A DNA stretch of 64,000 nucleotides from Oerskovia jenensis (GTDB taxonomy: Bacteria > Actinomycetota > Actinomycetes > Actinomycetales > Cellulomonadaceae): NCBI RefSeq assembly GCF_016907235.1, contig NZ_JAFBBO010000001.1:2914001-2978000 (forward strand). Reading direction: 5' to 3'. This document shows, in pieces, positions 60,545-64,000 of the stretch. The first letter of the stretch is position 1. Every line of letters begins with the position of its first letter. The translations under genes were made by a program, and so were the position numbers. The notes under the pieces were generated by a model. It was not told where the DNA came from, did not search any database, and was given only the letters and a program-made list of their open reading frames with translations.

Positions 60545-61225
60545 GTGAACTCGTTGCGGAGGCATGTCCTCTCTGTTGTCCTGCCCGGTGTGCTCGGTGC
60601 GACCCTTCTGACGGGGTGCGCGTCACCCACGGACGCCGGTGGCGACGGCCCTGCGGCCGACGCTCCCGCCCCGGCTGCGGCCACGGAGAGCTCGTCGGCG
60701 TCGGGAGCGTGCGACCTGATCGGTGCCGACCAGGTGACCGCACTGGCCGGCCAGTCTCTCGACGGCCCGTTCGAGACGACGGTCGCGGGCAGCGTCGAGT
60801 TCCCTGCCTGCGTGTGGGGCGACCCGGCGGGCGCCACGGTCCAGGTCTCGCGCATCCCGGCCGCGGACTGGGCACAGCAGCTGCCCGAGATGCTCCAGCA
60901 GCTCGAGGCGACGGGACTCGTCGACGACGCGGAGAACACCCGCAAGATCCGCGAGGCGTCGGCGCTCGTCGGCACGGGCGAGAAGCTCGACGCGGTGCAG
61001 GCGTGCGAGATCTTCTCGACGACGATCGAGATCGCGGGCGGCGAGCCGGGCCGCACCGAGACCGTCAACATCGTGCCCTCGCTCGAGGACCCGCAGGCGC
61101 TCACGGGCCAGTCGTGCCGCGACGGGATCTTCTCGTCCGTGCTCGTCATGAGGGACGGGATCACGGGCGCCCCCGAGGAGGTCGCGACGGTCGAGCAGGC
61201 CCTCGCGGCGGTGGCGGCCCACTAG
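60545..61225 (+). CDS. Secreted lipoprotein, DUF3558-like
   Basis: Surface lipoprotein of 226 aa with lipobox LLTGCASP. The mature domain has the pattern GACDLIGADQVTALAGQ, EFPACVWGDPAG and QSCRDGIFSSVLV, with four cysteines likely in disulfides, reminiscent of the actinobacterial DUF3558 lipoproteins, although I am not certain of the family. GTG at 60545 follows a TATGGT hexamer by 12 bases; the ribosome site is weak. Convergent with pgi across palindrome A3. Confidence 0.7.
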   Translation: MNSLRRHVLSVVLPGVLGATLLTGCASPTDAGGDGPAADAPAPAAATESSSASGACDLIGADQVTALAGQSLDGPFETTVAGSVEFPACVWGDPAGATVQVSRIPAADWAQQLPEMLQQLEATGLVDDAENTRKIREASALVGTGEKLDAVQACEIFSTTIEIAGGEPGRTETVNIVPSLEDPQALTGQSCRDGIFSSVLVMRDGITGAPEEVATVEQALAAVAAH

Positions 61226-61265
61226 CCCTGCCCCCCAGCCCCCCAGCCCCCTGCCCCCCCGGCGT

Positions 61266-61320
61266 CGAGAACGGGGTTGAGGTCGTCCCGGACGACAGGA
61301 CGACCTCAACCCCGTTCTCG
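61266..61320. repeat. Palindrome family A, copy 3
   Basis: Perfect 21-bp arms (61266-61286 and 61300-61320) with a 13-base loop, essentially the same element as at 4786-4840 more than 56 kb away. It sits between convergent lipoprotein and pgi genes and probably terminates both. Confidence 0.85.
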
Positions 61321-61326
61321 GCAGCA

Positions 61327-61370
61327 GGCTGGCCGGCTGGCCGGCTGGCCGGCCAGCCGGCCGGCTAGCC
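61327..61370. repeat. GGCTGGCC tandem and inverted simple repeat
   Basis: GGCTGGCC is repeated three times in tandem and then continues as its inverted complement (GGCCAGCC, GGCTAGCC), immediately before the pgi stop codon. Such a run is slippage-prone and can form a hairpin. Confidence 0.8.
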
Positions 61371-61372
61371 AG

Positions 61373-63079
61373 TCAGCTCCGCTGGTTCAGGTACCAGCCG
61401 ATGAGCGCCTGCGTCGACGGGTCCTGCTCGGCGAGCGCGGCCGCGTCACCGGCGACGGCCGGGGCGATCTCGTTGGCGAGCTTCTTGCCGAGCTCGACGC
61501 CCCACTGGTCGAACGAGTCGATGCCCCACACGACGCCCTGGACGAACGTGATGTGCTCGTAGAGCGCGATGAGCTGGCCCAGGACCGAGGGCGTGAGCGC
61601 GGGCGCGAGGATCGACGTCGTGGGGCGGTTGCCCGAGAACACGCGGGCGCTCACGAGGTCCTCGGCCGTGCCCTCGGCGCGGACCTCGTCGGCCGTCTTG
61701 CCGAACGCGAGGGCCTTGGTCTGCGCGAAGAAGTTCGCGAGGAACAGGGAGTGCACGTCGACATCGCCTGCCGAGGAGTCCACCAGCGGGTGCGCCGGGT
61801 TCGCCACGGCGATGAAGTCCGCGGGGATCAGGCGCGTGCCCTGGTGGATGAGCTGGTAGAACGCGTGCTGGCCGTTGGTGCCGGGTTCGCCCCAGAAGAC
61901 CTCGCCGGTCTCGGTCGTGACGGGGGAACCGTCCCAGCGCACGGACTTGCCGTTGGACTCCATGGTGAGCTGCTGCAGGTACGCGGGGAAGCGGTGCAGG
62001 TACTGCGCGTAGGGCAGCACGGCGTGCGTGTGCGCGCCGAGGAAGTTGACGTTCCACACGTTGAGCAGGCCCATGAGCGCGGGCACGTTCTGCTCGATCG
62101 GGGTGGTGCGGAAGTGCTCGTCGATCGCGTGGAAGCCCGCGAGGAACTCCTCGAAGCGGGCCGGGCCGATCGCGATCGCGAGCGACGTGCCGATCGCGGA
62201 GTCGACCGAGTAACGGCCGCCGACCCAGTCCCAGAAGCCGAACGCGTTGGCGGGGTCGATCCCGAACGCCGCGACCTTGTCGAGGGCCGTGGAGACCGCG
62301 ACGAAGTGCTTGCCGACGGCCTCGGCACGGGCTGCGTCGTCCGCGTCCGCTGCGAGGGCCCCGACGGCAGTGAGCTCGGTCCACAGCCAGTCGCGTGCGA
62401 GGCGCGCGTTGGTCAGGGTCTCGAGCGTGCCGAACGTCTTGGACGCGACGATGAACAGCGTGGTGCGCGGGTCGAGGCCCGCGGTCTTCTCGGCGACGTC
62501 GGTCGGGTCGATGTTGGACACGAACCGGACGTCGAGGTCCTCGGCCTTGTAGGGCAGGAGGGCCTCGTAGGCCATGACGGGGCCGAGGTCCGACCCGCCG
62601 ATCCCGATGTTCACGACCGTGCGCACGCGCTCACCCGTGACGCCCTTCCACTCGCCCGAGCGCACCTTGTCGGCGAACGCGTAGACCTTGGCGAGCTCGG
62701 CGTGCACGTCGTGGTCCACGTCCTGGCCGTCGACGACCAGCCCCGGGGTCGCCCCGGACGGGCGGCGCAGCGCGGTGTGCAGCACGGCGCGGTCCTCGGT
62801 CACGTTGATGTGGTCGCCGCGGAACATGGCGTCGCGGCGCCCGACCAGGTCGACGTCGTCCGCGAGGCGCACGAGCAGCGCGAGCGTCTCGTCGGTCACG
62901 AGGTTCTTCGACAGGTCGACGTGGAGGTCGGCGGCGTCGAACGTGAGGCGGTCGGCGCGGCCCGGGTCCTGGGCGAACCAGGTGCGCAGGTCGGGGGACA
63001 GCGCGGCCTCGTGGGCCGTGAGGTCGGCCCAGGCGGGAGTGGTGGTGGCGTCGATCGGCGGTGTGCTCGCAGTGCTCAC
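61373..63079 (-). CDS. pgi: Glucose-6-phosphate isomerase
   Basis: Cytoplasmic glycolytic enzyme interconverting glucose-6-phosphate and fructose-6-phosphate (568 aa). Signatures are [54 protein letters not shown], the catalytic region [20 protein letters not shown] and [23 protein letters not shown] at 63079 fits the family start; GGGAG lies about 12 bases upstream. A TACGGT hexamer is at 63146-63151. Confidence 0.97.
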   Translation of the reverse strand: MSTASTPPIDATTTPAWADLTAHEAALSPDLRTWFAQDPGRADRLTFDAADLHVDLSKNLVTDETLALLVRLADDVDLVGRRDAMFRGDHINVTEDRAVLHTALRRPSGATPGLVVDGQDVDHDVHAELAKVYAFADKVRSGEWKGVTGERVRTVVNIGIGGSDLGPVMAYEALLPYKAEDLDVRFVSNIDPTDVAEKTAGLDPRTTLFIVASKTFGTLETLTNARLARDWLWTELTAVGALAADADDAARAEAVGKHFVAVSTALDKVAAFGIDPANAFGFWDWVGGRYSVDSAIGTSLAIAIGPARFEEFLAGFHAIDEHFRTTPIEQNVPALMGLLNVWNVNFLGAHTHAVLPYAQYLHRFPAYLQQLTMESNGKSVRWDGSPVTTETGEVFWGEPGTNGQHAFYQLIHQGTRLIPADFIAVANPAHPLVDSSAGDVDVHSLFLANFFAQTKALAFGKTADEVRAEGTAEDLVSARVFSGNRPTTSILAPALTPSVLGQLIALYEHITFVQGVVWGIDSFDQWGVELGKKLANEIAPAVAGDAAALAEQDPSTQALIGWYLNQRS

Positions 63080-63221
63080 GATGGTCTCGCTGCTCCCTGG
63101 TCGGTGGGGGTCGTGGGTGTCGCGGGGTCTTGGCCGGACCCGACCACCGTAGGCCGCGACCTGCGCGGTTGTCCTGGCGGCTCACGGTGCGAGCGGTTGT
63201 GAGGTGCGCTGCCGGACAACC

Positions 63222-63259
63222 GTGCACGCCCGACGGCGGAGCGTCCGTCGGGCGTGCAC
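63222..63259 (-). terminator. Terminator hairpin after the GNAT gene
   Basis: GTGCACGCCCGACGG (63222-63236) is perfectly inverted at 63245-63259 with an eight-base loop. It follows the GNAT stop by 34 bases and contains the overrepresented word CCCGACGGC. Confidence 0.7.
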
Positions 63260-63293
63260 CTCACCGTGCGGTGCGGGCGCCGAGGAGAGTTGG

Positions 63294-64000
63294 TCAGGTG
63301 AGCTTCTTCTGCCACACCGCCGCGACGCCCACGGGCTCGAACCCGAGTGCGACGTTGATCGCGAGCATGTGCTCGTTCTCCTGGGCGTTCCACGTGTTGA
63401 TGCGGCGTTCGCCGGGACGTCGCTCGGCGTAGGCGCGCAGGTTGGCGACCTTGACGAGCATCCCGAGCCGGTGTCCGCGGTGCTCGCGCAGCACGAGCGT
63501 GTCCTCCTGGAAGGCGAACAGGACGTCCGACACGGGGATCTGGAGCACCGAGAACGCGGTGAGCGTCCCGGTGGGCACGTGCTCGGCGACCGTGACGAGC
63601 ACGTGCTGGTGGCGCCCAGCCATGTCGGCGAGGTAGGAGCGGACGCGGGCCGCGTCCCACGGGCTCTCCTCGACGTCCAGGTCCGCGGAGGGGACGTCGG
63701 TGCTCATGCGGGTCCACAGGATCGCGACCTGGTCCTGCCATGCGGCCGGCACCTCGTCCCACCAGGTGTGCAGGCGGTAGTCGTCGCCCGCGGCCCGCGT
63801 CGCCTCGCGTTCCAGGGTGTCGAGCCTCTCGGGGGCGACCGGCAGTCTCAGGACGGAGGCACGCTCGACCTGTTCGAGCGCGTAGCCGTGCCCCAGGGCG
63901 AAGCGCGCTCCCCGGGAGGCTGCGGGCACGCGGCCTGCGCCCGTGGGGGCGTCGAGCGCGCCGGGGCCGGGCGGGGGCTCGGGGGAGTGGTTGCTCGGCA
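63294..64000 (-). CDS. GNAT acetyltransferase, C-terminal part (5' end outside window)
   Basis: The frame stays open to the right edge, so the N terminus is missing; about 235 residues are visible. A Pro-rich linker (SNHSPEPPPGPGALDAPTGA) leads into a GNAT domain with acetyl-CoA motif EHRGHRLGMLVKVANLRAY and NTWNAQENEHMLAINVALGF. A linker before a complete domain suggests a tandem-GNAT protein whose first domain is outside. In-frame GTG at 63929 is unlikely to be the start. Substrate unknown. Confidence 0.82.
   Translation of the reverse strand, partial: PSNHSPEPPPGPGALDAPTGAGRVPAASRGARFALGHGYALEQVERASVLRLPVAPERLDTLEREATRAAGDDYRLHTWWDEVPAAWQDQVAILWTRMSTDVPSADLDVEESPWDAARVRSYLADMAGRHQHVLVTVAEHVPTGTLTAFSVLQIPVSDVLFAFQEDTLVLREHRGHRLGMLVKVANLRAYAERRPGERRINTWNAQENEHMLAINVALGFEPVGVAAVWQKKLT

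Overview
The window is chromosomal DNA of a very GC-rich actinobacterium. The features pointing there are GTG starts, stop/start overlaps of the GTGA and ATGA type, many leaderless genes, a DasR-type dre operator, DtxR/IdeR-type iron boxes, and DUF4235 and DUF6457 proteins. The gene set fits Micrococcales, probably Cellulomonadaceae or Promicromonosporaceae; I cannot name a species. I see no rRNA, tRNA, insertion sequence, prophage or CRISPR array. Both ends cut a gene: a PTS permease on the left and a tandem-GNAT protein on the right.

Layout. 1-4 kb: N-acetylglucosamine PTS (nagE EIIC, ptsI, then convergent ptsH with a dre site and an HPr-like minigene). 4-12 kb: sugar isomerase, membrane protein, a TetR/drug-ABC pair, small enzymes and a TipA-like MerR regulator. 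12-16.4 kb: heme uptake and use (hmuTUV, hmuO) with two iron-box candidates. 16.4-19.6 kb: MFS exporter, CPBP protease and TetR. 19.8-23.7 kb: a GAF/SARP-like regulator, aldehyde dehydrogenase and DUF779 protein. 23.9-29.1 kb: sugar porter, small enzymes, a DnaA-box cluster with a possible structured RNA, and pirin. 29.2-33.6 kb: an ABC exporter, adaptor, lipoprotein and small secreted two-cysteine protein, partly in lower-GC DNA. 33.9-46.2 kb: respiratory nitrate reductase narGHJI, a molybdenum-cofactor operon (moaB apart; moeA-moaC-mobA-DUF6457-moaD) and narK. 47.7-53 kb: a LacI-controlled catabolic operon (amidotransferase-like, ribokinase, DMT transporter, phosphotriesterase-like). 54.2-58.4 kb: a TPP-riboswitch thiamine ABC importer. 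58.6-64 kb: small proteins, pgi and the GNAT.

How the parts work together. narGHJI needs the molybdopterin cofactor made by the adjacent moa/moe/mob genes and nitrate supplied by NarK, so 33.9-46.2 kb is one anaerobic-respiration module. HmuTUV imports heme and HmuO opens it to release iron, and both sit under iron-box candidates. The aldehyde dehydrogenase promoter carries 11-bp-period direct repeats of the kind SARP regulators bind, next to a regulator with SARP-like DNA-binding architecture.

The less ordinary signals are: dispersed palindrome families at gene ends, one of which supplies stop codons to neighbours and another of which sits twice inside the thiamine ATPase gene; an overrepresented word CCCGACGGC; nine genes with a TANNNT hexamer exactly 6-7 bases before the start codon; the DnaA-box cluster plus RNA candidate; and the secreted-protein/ABC-exporter cassette.
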